From BQJU01 sp964015035 (lineage in GTDB: Bacteria; Bacteroidota; Bacteroidia; Chitinophagales; Saprospiraceae), in contig CAXHCA010000011.1 of NCBI GenBank assembly GCA_964015035.1, forward strand, positions 1 through 64,000: 64,000 nucleotides of DNA, given 5' to 3'. How positions within the stretch are numbered: the first letter of the stretch is position 1; the number at the start of each line of letters is the position of its first letter. The notes under the pieces are model-generated. The model saw only the letters and a program-made list of their open reading frames with translations, did not search any database and was not told where the DNA came from. The position numbers were made by a program, and so were the translations under genes. Shown piece by piece: positions 34,449 through 43,470 of this stretch.

Positions 34449-35930
34449 ATGAAACATATATTTTTCCTTAGCATCGGCTTATTGTTTATGGTTTGGTCTT
34501 GTCAGGAAGACACCATAGAACCACAATTATACGGCCGGATTGCCGGAAGTGTTATTGATGACGTGACTTTTATTCCTCAGCCGAATACCATCATCAGCAC
34601 CAATCCATCTACTTCGGTCATCACGGTGGAAAACGACGGATCTTTTGTTTTGGACTCACTGGAACCGGGCAATTATACGATCAAAGCGCGTTTGGATGGC
34701 TACCTTGATGAGAGCGTGACCGTCAATGTCAAAGCCGATATCACCACCACGACCACCGTTTTGCTTTCTGTGGCGCCCGATGGCAATGAACCGCCCGGAG
34801 TGCCTATTGTGATCAACCCGCTTGATGCTACTATGGATTTAACCACTAATTTAACCATGAGTTGGACGGCATCCGACCCCAATGCACAGGACACCCTGCG
34901 CTATGACCTGATCTTGTATCCCGCAGATGGATCAGCCCCATTGATGGTCGCCGAACAGATTTTGGATACCTTTTATCAAGTCAATAATCTGGATTTTGAT
35001 CAGCTTTATTTTTGGCAAGTGATCGTATCGGATGGGACTCATGATCCCGTTTACAGCCCCGTATGGCAATTCAAAACCCGTATCTTCCCCGATGCGAGAA
35101 TTCACTTTTCCCGCAAGGTAGATGACCAATTCCAAATCTTCGGATTCACCGAAGCCGATAGCACCATCTTGGTGGTAGAAGGGATCAAAAATTTTTGGCG
35201 CCCACGCATGGACCCCGCCCGCGAACGCATCGCCTTTTTGTCTATTGAGGATTTGGAAACACATTTGTACATCAGTAATCGGGAAGGAGAAAATGTTCAA
35301 CAGGTGACGAGCATTCCTGTAGTGACTTACGACAATTTGAATACCGCCTACTGCTGGTCGCCGGATGGGGCTAGCTTGCTTTATGCCAATAACAACCAAT
35401 TGTATCGCGTCAATGACAACGGGACCGGGCTGATTGCGCTAAGCGAAGCTCCTGCCGGACAACGATTCGCAGAGGTAGACTGGAACGGAAGTACCAATCG
35501 TATCTTGGTGAGAACAGTAGAGAACTTCCACTATCAGTCGCGGTTATTTCTCGTTGATCCGATGGATGGAACAATGCAACCGCTATTGGATAGCATTCCG
35601 GGTAGTTACAGCAGTCCCAGTTTCTCCATTGACGGGGGGCAGGTCTTGTATTGCCACGATGTGACAAATTTCCCTTCAGCTGATGGTCGTCAGTTAGATG
35701 CCAGAATTTTGCTGCTAGATCTACAAACGGGAGCAACGACTGATTTGTCTTATGACAAAGTAGCGGGTACCAATGATCTACAGGTCCGCTTTTCCCCCAC
35801 AGGTGCGGTATTGATGTTTGTCAATACGCTGAATGATGGCATTTCACAGCAGGACATCTGGACCATGAAAATTAGTGGCCTGGATCGGGAGCCGGTCATC
35901 ATGGAAGGGGAGATGCCGGATTGGCGGTGA
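34449..35930 (+). CDS. Beta-propeller lipoprotein in the curli operon
   Basis: 493 residues. Lipobox MVWSC (Cys 18). Residues ~25-105 are a carboxypeptidase-regulatory-like domain (GRIAGSVIDDVTF ... LEPGNYTIKARLDGYLDESV). Residues ~115-205 are an FN3-like domain (NEPPGVPIVINPLDATMDLT ... YFWQVIVSDG). Residues ~215-493 are TolB/WD40-like propeller blades (WRPRMDPARERIAFLSI, YCWSPDGASLLYANNN, PSFSIDGGQVLYCHD, VRFSPTGAVLMFVN). It is very likely in the csgG transcript. A role in anchoring fibres or sensing assembly is only inferred from the neighbours. Confidence 0.8.
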   Translation: MKHIFFLSIGLLFMVWSCQEDTIEPQLYGRIAGSVIDDVTFIPQPNTIISTNPSTSVITVENDGSFVLDSLEPGNYTIKARLDGYLDESVTVNVKADITTTTTVLLSVAPDGNEPPGVPIVINPLDATMDLTTNLTMSWTASDPNAQDTLRYDLILYPADGSAPLMVAEQILDTFYQVNNLDFDQLYFWQVIVSDGTHDPVYSPVWQFKTRIFPDARIHFSRKVDDQFQIFGFTEADSTILVVEGIKNFWRPRMDPARERIAFLSIEDLETHLYISNREGENVQQVTSIPVVTYDNLNTAYCWSPDGASLLYANNNQLYRVNDNGTGLIALSEAPAGQRFAEVDWNGSTNRILVRTVENFHYQSRLFLVDPMDGTMQPLLDSIPGSYSSPSFSIDGGQVLYCHDVTNFPSADGRQLDARILLLDLQTGATTDLSYDKVAGTNDLQVRFSPTGAVLMFVNTLNDGISQQDIWTMKISGLDREPVIMEGEMPDWR

Positions 35931-36000
35931 TTGTTTTATCAGGGGAATGCTTGAAAATTGGAGAAAAATCCATTGTCAACCGGGGGCAACTGCGCCCTTG

Positions 36001-36083
36001 GTTCTTTGACAAACCCCGTAATTCAGAGCCAAGCTTGGCCACCGCTTGTCCTGATTTTACATCGGAGAAATTTGTCAATGAAC
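36001..36083. repeat. Dispersed inverted-repeat element, GTTCTTTGAC family, copy 1
   Basis: Ends are GTTCTTTGACAAA (left) and TTTGTCAATGAAC (right). The inside start CGTAATTCAGAGCCAA matches CGTGATTCAAAGTCAA in the copy at 58538. Located between the curli operon and the GSCFA gene. Confidence 0.7.
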
Positions 36084-36164
36084 GTTGTCTTTTTTTGTGA
36101 GAGGGATTGGATTAAAGATCCTCTGGGGATAGCTTACTTCGATAAGAAAGTACGCCATAAAGAT

Positions 36165-36172
36165 TATCTTTG
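36165..36172 (+). promoter_or_regulatory. -7 promoter box of the GSCFA gene
   Basis: TATCTTTG, 12 bp before the ATG at 36185. It overlaps the longer open frame, which argues for the ATG start. Confidence 0.5.
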
Positions 36173-36184
36173 TTAAAAAAATTC

Positions 36185-37171
36185 ATGCCGCATTTCCGGA
36201 CAACGCTGAAACTACCGGATTTTCCTTTTAAGATTTCCCATACTACCTCGGTACTCAATATCGGTTCCTGTTTTGCCGAGCACATCGGCAATCGCCTGGC
36301 GCAATACAAGTTTCCAAGTCAGTTGAACCCACATGGTATTGTCTACAATCCGATTTCTATGGCCCGGGTATTGGACGATTTACGCTCGCAGAAACGGTAT
36401 CAAAAAGAAGACTTATTTCAATATGCAGACCAATGGCACAGTTTTGCACACCACGGTTATTTTTCTCATCCGGAATTGGCGCAAGCTCTGGAAAAAATCA
36501 ATAAGCGTTTATCACAAGGGCAACGTTTTATACCACAGCTCGACGTTCTGATCCTGACCTTTGGTACGGCCAATGCCTTTCTATGGAACCAAACCGGTGA
36601 GATTGTAGCCAATTGCCATAAAATGCCGGGGCATGAATTTAAGCGCATTCGGTTGTCGGTGGAGGAAATTGTGGGCTCACTCCAAGAGCAATTATCTGCC
36701 TTACGGCAAATACGGCCAGAATTAAACGTCTTGCTCACCGTTAGTCCTGTGCGACATATCCGTGATGGATTGGTGGAAAACCAGCGAAGTAAGGCGACCT
36801 TGCTTCTAGCCGCTGAATTATTGGAGAGAGAATTAAATTTTGTGCACTATTTTCCTTCGTATGAACTGGTCATAGACGATTTGCGCGATTACCGTTTTTA
36901 CGATCGGGATATGATTCATCCGAGCTCTCTGGCGGTGGATTATGTGTGGGAGCAATTTGCTGCTTCTTTCTTCTCAAAAGAAACACAGGCCCTGATGAAA
37001 CGCATTCATCACATCATTTCGGCCAGTCAACATCGGCCATTTCATGCGCAATCTGCCGCCCATCAAACCTTTATAAAAAAACAAATTGACGAAATAGCTG
37101 TTTTGCAAAAAGAATTTCCCACATTGGACTTTAGCCAAGAAATTGCTATTTTCGACAACCAACGATCGTAA
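36185..37171 (+). CDS. GSCFA-domain protein
   Basis: 328 residues from ATG 36185. The family-naming motif GSCFAEHIGNRL (about 27-38) is intact. LDVLILTFGTANAFLW and LLTVSPVRHIRDG follow, and DMIHPSSLAVDYVWE near the end supplies an Asp-x-x-His pair. This is the layout of SGNH/GDSL-type hydrolases, so a carbohydrate or lipid esterase activity is plausible but unproven. No signal peptide, so cytosolic. The start is preferred because the promoter box overlaps the upstream TTG start. Confidence 0.88.
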   Translation: MPHFRTTLKLPDFPFKISHTTSVLNIGSCFAEHIGNRLAQYKFPSQLNPHGIVYNPISMARVLDDLRSQKRYQKEDLFQYADQWHSFAHHGYFSHPELAQALEKINKRLSQGQRFIPQLDVLILTFGTANAFLWNQTGEIVANCHKMPGHEFKRIRLSVEEIVGSLQEQLSALRQIRPELNVLLTVSPVRHIRDGLVENQRSKATLLLAAELLERELNFVHYFPSYELVIDDLRDYRFYDRDMIHPSSLAVDYVWEQFAASFFSKETQALMKRIHHIISASQHRPFHAQSAAHQTFIKKQIDEIAVLQKEFPTLDFSQEIAIFDNQRS

Positions 37172-37269
37172 CGACGGATTTTAATTCGTCATGTTTCTGT
37201 TTCTTTATCTAGGCGATGGTTTAGTCTTTAATAAAAGCCCAATCATTCGCTATCATACCAAATAATTGC

Positions 37270-38700
37270 ATGAAAAAGTTATCAATTTTCCTTTCCTTGC
37301 TTTGTTTTGTAAGTTTTTCCTTATCCGCACAAGAACTCGTCAGTGTCACCTATAAAGGAGAACGCAGTAAACAGCAGTTGATCAATCAGTTTAATAATCC
37401 GCTGATTCAGAATGGCATTAAAATGTATAAGATCACCTATACCACGCCCGATCTGACCGGTGCACTGGATACGGCATCTGGGCTACTGGCTATACCGGTG
37501 CGGGATGGGGACTTCAACTATCCGCTTTTGTGTTATCAACACGGCACGGTAGGTTCGCGTACCGATGTGCCTTCCAATCTGGCCGGTGGATATGAACTGG
37601 CTATGGTGTATGGAGGAATGGGGTATGCTTCGGCAGCACCAGATTTTCTTGGACTGGGGGAAGCACGGGGCTTTCATCCGTATGTGCATGCCGATACGGA
37701 GGCTTCAGCGGCTATTGATATGTTGTATGCCGTGCGCCAATATGCAGCGGAAAGTGATGAGTTCTCGCTCAATGATCAATTGTTTATCACGGGTTATTCT
37801 CAGGGCGGACATGCGGCAGCAGCCCTGCACCGCGAGCTGGAAGCGAATTTCACCGAGGATTTTACGGTGACGGCCTCAGCGCCGATGTCAGGTCCTTATA
37901 GCATCTCTGTGGCAATGAAGGCTAAAATTCTGAGTGACGATGCGTATTACTTTCCGGCCTATGTGCCTTATACTTTCTTATCTTATAACCTGGCATACAA
38001 CATCAATTATCCCATTGAAGCCTATTTCAAGGCACCTTATGCCGGGATGATTGAGCAATTTTATAACGAAGAAATTACCTTGGGCAGCTTGAATAATATG
38101 CTGATCAATACCCTTACCTCGGAGTATGGTGCATCGGTGGCGCGCTACATGATTCAGGACAGTATTCTGGATGTTGCGGCCAATGAACCGAACCACCCCT
38201 TAAGTCTGGCGTTGGCTGATAATGATGTGGTCGATTGGGCTCCTCAGGCCCCAACACGTCTGTACTATTGCATGGCGGATGATCAGGTGGTGTATACGAA
38301 CAGTTTGATTGCCGACTCCGTGATGACCGAAAATGGCGCAGTTGATTTGGTGGCCATTGATATCAATTCCAATGCTGATCATGGCGGTTGTGTAGAACCC
38401 GCAGTGACGGCTGCTCTTTTCTTCTTTTTGCAATACCAAGATATCACCGTGGATGCCGAGGAACCTTTGGTGGAAAGGAACATCAAGGTCTTCCCAAATC
38501 CGGTGTCCGATTACATTCAATTGGAAAATGCTCCTGAGGGCGCCATGGTTCAACTTTACGATCAAAGTGGAAAGTTAAAGCTAAAAACGGTTTTGAATGA
38601 AGATCAGAAGATCAATGTTAATGTATTGCCATCAGGTATTTATAGCCTACGCTTAAATTGGAAAGGAGGTCAGATCTCGAGGCAGGTGGTGAAGAAGTAA
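37270..38700 (+). CDS. Secreted alpha/beta-hydrolase (secretory-lipase-like) with T9SS domain
   Basis: 476 residues. Signal peptide 1-20 (LSAQ). An alpha/beta hydrolase with LLCYQHGTVGSRTDVPSN (oxyanion region) and the nucleophile elbow GYSQGGHAA (about 176-184). An Asp (YYCMADDQVV) and a His (NADHGGCV) near the end complete a plausible triad. The last ~75 residues (IKVFPNPVSDYIQLE ... GQISRQVVKK) are a type A T9SS sorting domain. Predicted to act outside the cell on esters; the substrate is unknown. Confidence 0.88.
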   Translation: MKKLSIFLSLLCFVSFSLSAQELVSVTYKGERSKQQLINQFNNPLIQNGIKMYKITYTTPDLTGALDTASGLLAIPVRDGDFNYPLLCYQHGTVGSRTDVPSNLAGGYELAMVYGGMGYASAAPDFLGLGEARGFHPYVHADTEASAAIDMLYAVRQYAAESDEFSLNDQLFITGYSQGGHAAAALHRELEANFTEDFTVTASAPMSGPYSISVAMKAKILSDDAYYFPAYVPYTFLSYNLAYNINYPIEAYFKAPYAGMIEQFYNEEITLGSLNNMLINTLTSEYGASVARYMIQDSILDVAANEPNHPLSLALADNDVVDWAPQAPTRLYYCMADDQVVYTNSLIADSVMTENGAVDLVAIDINSNADHGGCVEPAVTAALFFFLQYQDITVDAEEPLVERNIKVFPNPVSDYIQLENAPEGAMVQLYDQSGKLKLKTVLNEDQKINVNVLPSGIYSLRLNWKGGQISRQVVKK

Positions 38701-38836
38701 CTTACCACAGCGCCATTTTTTTGCAGGGTAATTCGAATAAATTCGGCCAACCGTGGGTTTGCCAGCTTTAAAATCCATGATTTGGAAGATGAGCAGCTGA
38801 AACACTAGCGATTTATCGTTGGTGAGTACACGTTAG

Positions 38837-39709
38837 CTAAATTTTCGGGTCCAAATGCCCATGGCAATGCACGGTTTTTGGGGCTAGTGTTACCTCCCGA
38901 TAGCCGACCCAATCTTTGTGGTATTCTACCTCAATACAAAAAGGGCAATGGCTACAATCTTGGATCACATCGGCATAACTTTGCTGATGGTGTGGGCCGT
39001 ATTGATGAAAGCGTCTCTTTTGTGGACAGGGCTGCACCAAATAACGGTGGTAGTTCTTGTATTGTCGGTGAGTCACCCGTTTAGCAATAGCTTGCTTTCG
39101 CAAATTATACTCTAGCCACTGCTTTCGTGGATTGTACAACCAGGATTTATGATTTTTTCCTTCAAGTAGGTAATGGCGAAAAGCATCATCACTCCATTCA
39201 GGGCCTAACCCGCTAACGGTTTGGTAAATTGCCAGGGCGTTGATTTCGATAGCTGCCAGGCTTAGCCTTTGCAAATGTTGAATCTTTTTGAAGCCAATGC
39301 CATGGCTGACCTTAATTTCGACTAGTATACGTTTGTGGTCTGTTTCCAGAATAATATCTGGGATAATGCCATCCAGGTAATTTTCCAGGTAAACCTTTTG
39401 GAATTGAATGCGTCGTGGACCATAAAGAGGTCTTGGTTGGCCGTGAAGACTTACCGGAGGCAAGAGCAAATACCGATATTGAGTGAATAGTTCCTTTGCT
39501 CTTAAATGCAAGGCACTTTCCAGAGCATGAGTACAGGTGGTGCCTTTTTGGTGCGCAAAATGGTGTTGATTTTTCTGCCCTTTTTTAGCAACTAAAGCCT
39601 GTTGGCAAAAAGGACATAGACAGGCACATTTTAATCCTCTAGCAACCTGTTCTACCCGATGCAATTTTCCATCCCGGAGACCATAAGGAATTGTTTGGGT
39701 GCTTTTCAT
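38837..39709 (-). CDS. Competence protein CoiA-like
   Basis: 290 residues. The N-terminal pair of CxxC motifs (CACLCPFCQ) is followed by HHFAHQKGTTCTHALES, the CoiA hallmark. A restriction-endonuclease-like core follows: DGIIPDIILETDHKRILVEI with the PD-(D/E)xK-like D ... ExK arrangement. The C-terminal third adds more Cys/His pairs (HCPFCIE). Such proteins act on single-stranded DNA during natural transformation. No other competence genes are nearby. Confidence 0.82.
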   Translation of the reverse strand: MKSTQTIPYGLRDGKLHRVEQVARGLKCACLCPFCQQALVAKKGQKNQHHFAHQKGTTCTHALESALHLRAKELFTQYRYLLLPPVSLHGQPRPLYGPRRIQFQKVYLENYLDGIIPDIILETDHKRILVEIKVSHGIGFKKIQHLQRLSLAAIEINALAIYQTVSGLGPEWSDDAFRHYLLEGKNHKSWLYNPRKQWLEYNLRKQAIAKRVTHRQYKNYHRYLVQPCPQKRRFHQYGPHHQQSYADVIQDCSHCPFCIEVEYHKDWVGYREVTLAPKTVHCHGHLDPKI

Positions 39710-40017
39710 AAGGTGGTTAGTTTTAACGATCGTAAATCGCGAGGACGGGCAACTATGGTGAGCTACGCCATAGAGCTAAATCAAGGTGAAGAGAAAAGAG
39801 CACAGCAAATAGTGGAGCCCTATAACAATATATTCACAAAAAATGATTTTTGCAAGTTTTTTGTTGTAAAAAGCAAACTACACGATTATTTTGAGACTCG
39901 TGGATCATTGACGTTGCCAACTTCAATGACCTATGTTTAAAGGATTGGCAATCCGCACACGGTCTCGAAGGGACCAAATGAATTTGGCAAATTCGAGCCA
40001 TCTTCGCTGCATATTTT
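39710..40017. other. 308-bp intergenic region
   Basis: Upstream of the CoiA-like gene and downstream of the membrane-protein gene (both on the minus strand). It contains a CTATGG/CCATAG stem near 39752-39772 and AT-rich sequence. No other feature was recognised. Confidence 0.4.
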
Positions 40018-41433
40018 CTATTGCAAAATCTCCTCTTTGGTCAACACCCGATAATAAGACGTGTCCCGAAAATGGAAATAGGGAGACTCCTGGAAGTAAT
40101 CGTAATCGAGTGCTCCAAATGGCGTTAAAAAGGCGTTGTTTCTTTTGAGCAATTCCTCTGAGGGCACATTGGGATCTACGATGATAAAGGTGCGGGTAGA
40201 ATCCGGGTTTTCCATAGCCGAAAGCATGAGGGTTTCGTAGGAGGAACCCCAGGTTAGCATCAGCTTGTGGTGAGGCGTATCTTCACGATCCATCATAAAC
40301 TTGGTACCCGGATAGGATTTGGTCTTTTCCAGCATGTCTTGGGTCCACTGTAAGCGTTCGGTGTACGGTCGGTGAGTTAGTCCAATGTGTAGCAGGCGGA
40401 CAGCCAGGGTGCCGATGACCAACCAAAGGACGAGGCGCTGTGATTTGAACGTCGGGAGGATATCAAACACCAAAGGCGTAGCTGCAAAGATGGTTAGGAT
40501 TTGATAAAAACTTTCCACGTAATATTGATCGGCGCCCCAGAAAAAAGTACCATTGATGAGGACGAGAAAACCGATGGTGGAGAGGAATACCAACCCTAGT
40601 TTGAGCCAGCGTTTGTGTATGATGTAATGGCTCAATACCCAAAAGAAGAGCGGTGGAAAAAAGTAGTAGTCGGTCACCAGATAGCGCAGGAAATTTTTGG
40701 TGCTGCGTACCTGGAAAATGTTGCCAAATTGTTCAAAGATATTTTCCGAAAGCTTGATCGATCCCGAATCATAATAGTTGGGCGGCATAATGAAGTGTTT
40801 GTACCCCAGCACAAGAAAGCAAAATGCCAATACCGCCAGGTAGGGCAACTGTTTCCAGTAATCGTTTTCCAAAGCAAAAAAAGCCCAGAGAAAAAGGAAG
40901 GGAATAAATGCCAGCGGATGAAAAAATATGATGACGACCACCAAAGGGAATAAGATGGCCAGTTGCCAGGTCTTTAAGGGTAGCCATTGGCTTAATAGAC
41001 CGTAGAAAAAGATAATCAAGGCGCATCCTTGTAGCAATTCAGATTGAATCCAGTAGAAGGTGTGGGCGGTCAGTAAGGTGAAAAACAACACCAACACCAA
41101 TCCCATTCGCTCATTTTTTACCCAGCGAACCAATACCCAATACAGCAAAAATGGATAAATCACAAAGGAGAGGGAATACACCATCAGGACTGCTTTTAGG
41201 GGAAGTCCTGATTCGATCGCAATCCAGGGGAATATTTTGGTAGCTGCAGAGCCAAAGCGGCCCACTTGAATACCCAAATCTTGGTCTTTGATGATGGCAA
41301 AGGTTTGAAAAATGGCGTCGGCCATCATCATGCGTTCGAGGTAAAAAATACCGGCCATTAAGCCAAGAATGGTGAAGGCAAGGTATCCGGCAATAGCAAC
41401 CCATTTTGAGGGGAATTGAAAAGTCTGGCGCAT
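40018..41433 (-). CDS. Multi-pass membrane protein of unknown function
   Basis: 471 residues from the ATG at 41433; the open frame runs 20 codons further but that part is Cys/Arg-rich and unlikely. About ten transmembrane helices lie in residues 10-340, followed by a soluble tail of ~110 residues (PGTKFMMDREDTPHHKLMLT ... YYRVLTKEEILQ). The layout, helices then a periplasmic domain, resembles GT-C glycosyltransferase-like or DUF6056-type proteins, but no catalytic motif is certain. Confidence 0.72.
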   Translation of the reverse strand: MRQTFQFPSKWVAIAGYLAFTILGLMAGIFYLERMMMADAIFQTFAIIKDQDLGIQVGRFGSAATKIFPWIAIESGLPLKAVLMVYSLSFVIYPFLLYWVLVRWVKNERMGLVLVLFFTLLTAHTFYWIQSELLQGCALIIFFYGLLSQWLPLKTWQLAILFPLVVVIIFFHPLAFIPFLFLWAFFALENDYWKQLPYLAVLAFCFLVLGYKHFIMPPNYYDSGSIKLSENIFEQFGNIFQVRSTKNFLRYLVTDYYFFPPLFFWVLSHYIIHKRWLKLGLVFLSTIGFLVLINGTFFWGADQYYVESFYQILTIFAATPLVFDILPTFKSQRLVLWLVIGTLAVRLLHIGLTHRPYTERLQWTQDMLEKTKSYPGTKFMMDREDTPHHKLMLTWGSSYETLMLSAMENPDSTRTFIIVDPNVPSEELLKRNNAFLTPFGALDYDYFQESPYFHFRDTSYYRVLTKEEILQ

Positions 41434-41549
41434 AATACAGGAGCGGCTGATTGGCCCGCAAGATAGGGATTTTCTGCACCTGCAATTGCACAAATGGCAT
41501 TTCCTTGCCGGTTTTTGTCAGGATTGGCTATTTTTGCCTTCGAAATAAG

Positions 41550-41600
41550 GTTCTTTGACCAATCTCCCGGGTATAACCTCAAAGAGATTGGTCAAAGAAC
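41550..41600. repeat. Dispersed inverted-repeat element, GTTCTTTGAC family, copy 2
   Basis: Perfect 17-bp inverted arms, GTTCTTTGACCAATCTC (41550-41566) and its complement (41584-41600), around a 17-nt loop. It lies just before the DUF5989 gene. Confidence 0.75.
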
Positions 41601-41614
41601 ACAAAATAATAACT

Positions 41615-41764
41615 ATGGAATTTCTTAGGGACCTGTGGGGATTTCTTAAAGAGCGCAAAAAATGGTGGCTAATGCCATTGATCCTGGTGATTTTGCTGAT
41701 CGGTGTACTGTTGATCTTTGCGGAAAGTTCGGCAATCGGATCCTTTATTTACACCCTATTTTAA
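41615..41764 (+). CDS. DUF5989 small membrane protein
   Basis: 49 residues from ATG 41615. MEFLRDLWGFLKERKKWWL is followed by a single hydrophobic helix (about 19-38) and a FIYTLF end, the complete DUF5989 pattern. An upstream in-frame ATG at 41555 would put the hairpin 41550-41600 inside the gene, so the internal start is chosen. It ends 3 bp before the SGNH gene. This small protein typically precedes an SGNH hydrolase, often with a carbamoyltransferase, in surface-polysaccharide loci. Confidence 0.85.
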   Translation: MEFLRDLWGFLKERKKWWLMPLILVILLIGVLLIFAESSAIGSFIYTLF

Positions 41765-41767
41765 GCG

Positions 41768-42868
41768 ATGTCAAAAAACAGCCTGGCCATTCGTTTAACG
41801 GGATTTGCCATTATCGCTGCGATGATGGTTACGGTGCTTTTGTTGGGGTTGGAATTGACTTTTCGCTTCAATGGAAAATACAGTCGATCCCAATTTCAGT
41901 ACGACAATAATCTGATCTGGCGCTTGCGCAAAAATTATGCAGGAACCAAATCATGGGGGGAGGATCATTTTCCGCTGCGCTTCAATAAATATGGCTTTCG
42001 GGGGCCTGATTTTGACCGGCAAAAGCCCCAAAACCGGCAGCGTATCATGGTCATTGGTGATTCTTATACCGCAGCTTTAGATGTGCGACTGGAAGACCTA
42101 TATACCACCAAAATGCAGCAATTGCTCAATCAGGGGGAGGAAAAGTATGAGGTGGTCAATGCCAGCAGCCCCGCCTGGGGTACGGATCAGGAGTACATCT
42201 ACTGGATGACGGAAGGTCGGCAATTTAAACCCGATTATTTGTTATTGATGGTGGCGCCCAACGACTTGCGGGAAATGTATATGAAAAAACTGGTGGAACC
42301 GACACCCGACGGGCAGGTGAAAATCAATCCGGTGCATTATCCGCGCAAGGCCAGGATAGGGTGGTGGTGGTCCAATCGCTCCTCCTTTTTTCAATATTTA
42401 CAAAAAGAAGTCTGGGATACCCACTATGGCCACTTTTACGATATTTTTGAACACTATCCGGTCAATTTTGGTCAGGGAGATTCCACCAATTGGGACCTGC
42501 CACTCTTTCTCAAAGAACCATATCCGGCAGTGGCTGAGGCCAAACAACTCTTTCAGGTGTTGATCAAAGAAATGCACGCTTCGGCGGAAGCCATCAATTG
42601 TCAGTTGGTGCTTTCTATCATTCCTACCCAGATGGAATTTGACGGTACGCTACCCCCTGAAACTCACCAGCCAGGAGCCGTAGCTCAATTGTTGGAAGAT
42701 GTCGCGAAGGAAGAACAAATTCCTTATCTGAACTTATATCGGGATCTACAGGAAAGTGGAGAGGCTTCCCAGCTTTTTTTGGAATGGGATTTCCACATGA
42801 ATGAAACGGGCAATGACTTTCTGGCCAGACAATTGGCCGACTTTTTCCAGGCGCACGTCCTTCATTAA
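41768..42868 (+). CDS. SGNH/GDSL-type hydrolase-like membrane-anchored protein
   Basis: 366 residues. N-terminal signal anchor (about 10-32). IMVIGDSYTAALDVRLEDLY is block I with the nucleophilic Ser. DYLLLMVAPNDLREMYMKK is block III with the Asn. FHMNETGNDFLARQLADFF near the end gives the catalytic His pair region. Probably a periplasmic esterase or acyltransferase partner acting on glycans. Translationally linked to DUF5989. The carbamoyltransferase gene that I would expect upstream is absent. Confidence 0.85.
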   Translation: MSKNSLAIRLTGFAIIAAMMVTVLLLGLELTFRFNGKYSRSQFQYDNNLIWRLRKNYAGTKSWGEDHFPLRFNKYGFRGPDFDRQKPQNRQRIMVIGDSYTAALDVRLEDLYTTKMQQLLNQGEEKYEVVNASSPAWGTDQEYIYWMTEGRQFKPDYLLLMVAPNDLREMYMKKLVEPTPDGQVKINPVHYPRKARIGWWWSNRSSFFQYLQKEVWDTHYGHFYDIFEHYPVNFGQGDSTNWDLPLFLKEPYPAVAEAKQLFQVLIKEMHASAEAINCQLVLSIIPTQMEFDGTLPPETHQPGAVAQLLEDVAKEEQIPYLNLYRDLQESGEASQLFLEWDFHMNETGNDFLARQLADFFQAHVLH

Positions 42869-42966
42869 TCACCCTCCGGCGAAAATTCACTAATTTTTTT
42901 TAACCCCAAGCAACCATTGCGAGAAAAATGGCGTTCTATTAACCAGAAAAAACGCACCCCGACTTT

Positions 42967-42974
42967 TATTTTTG
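42967..42974 (+). promoter_or_regulatory. Candidate -7 promoter box of the ACP-like gene
   Basis: TATTTTTG, 23 bp before the ATG at 42998; fits TAnnTTTG. Confidence 0.4.
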
Positions 42975-42997
42975 AATGTTGAAAACAATCTCGCAAA

Positions 42998-43261
42998 ATG
43001 ACAAATCAGATGGTTTTAAGCCAGGAAGGAATCACTCAGCAACGCATCATTGATCTCATCAGTTGGAGTTTGCACATTCCCTCTTCGCAAATTTATCCGT
43101 ATACCCATTTCCGGGACGATTTGTGCCTGGACAACATTGACCACCTATTGCTCATTGTTGCCTTGGAACAGCAATTGGAGGTATACTTGAGTCCGGAAGA
43201 AGTGGAGTCCATTGAAACGGTGGAAGATGCACGGATGTTCTTTCAACGGTCAGCAGCCTAA
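42998..43261 (+). CDS. Degenerate acyl-carrier-protein-like protein
   Basis: 87 residues. The helix pattern and the segment FRDDLCLDNIDHLLLIVALE align with the ACP core (xxDLGxDSLDxVELVMALE), and the end SPEEVESIETVEDARMFF matches helix IV. The Ser that carries phosphopantetheine (Asp-Ser-Leu) is replaced by Asn in Asp-Asn-Ile, so it should not carry an acyl chain in the usual way. It may be a regulatory or structural relative. No other fatty-acid or polyketide genes are adjacent. Confidence 0.68.
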   Translation: MTNQMVLSQEGITQQRIIDLISWSLHIPSSQIYPYTHFRDDLCLDNIDHLLLIVALEQQLEVYLSPEEVESIETVEDARMFFQRSAA

Positions 43262-43302
43262 CCAATTCCAGTATTTTCATTACTTTTATTCCTGATCTGT
43301 TA

Positions 43303-43388
43303 AGTGCTTGGTTGGAGGTCAACTTTGGGACTAAGAAACATCTCTTTTGATGCTTCTCGACAACAAATCCGACCTCCAAACATGAACC
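43303..43388. repeat. Dispersed inverted-repeat element, GTTTGGAGGT family, copy 2
   Basis: Left end AGTGCTTGGTTGGAGGTC, right end CGACCTCCAAACATGAACC. The interior (GGTCAACTTTGGG and GATGCTTCTCG) is shared with the copy at 51850-51955, forming a second subfamily. Confidence 0.75.
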
Positions 43389-43470
43389 AAGGCCGTAGCA
43401 ACAAGCACAGGTTTTTCCGTAAAAAAATCGGTGCTTGATCTACTGTACCACCTTAAACATTAGGAAAAAC

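Noticed and set aside
41555..41614. Upstream start for the DUF5989 gene
   Set aside because: These codons coincide with the 17-bp inverted repeat, and the family pattern begins precisely at ATG 41615.
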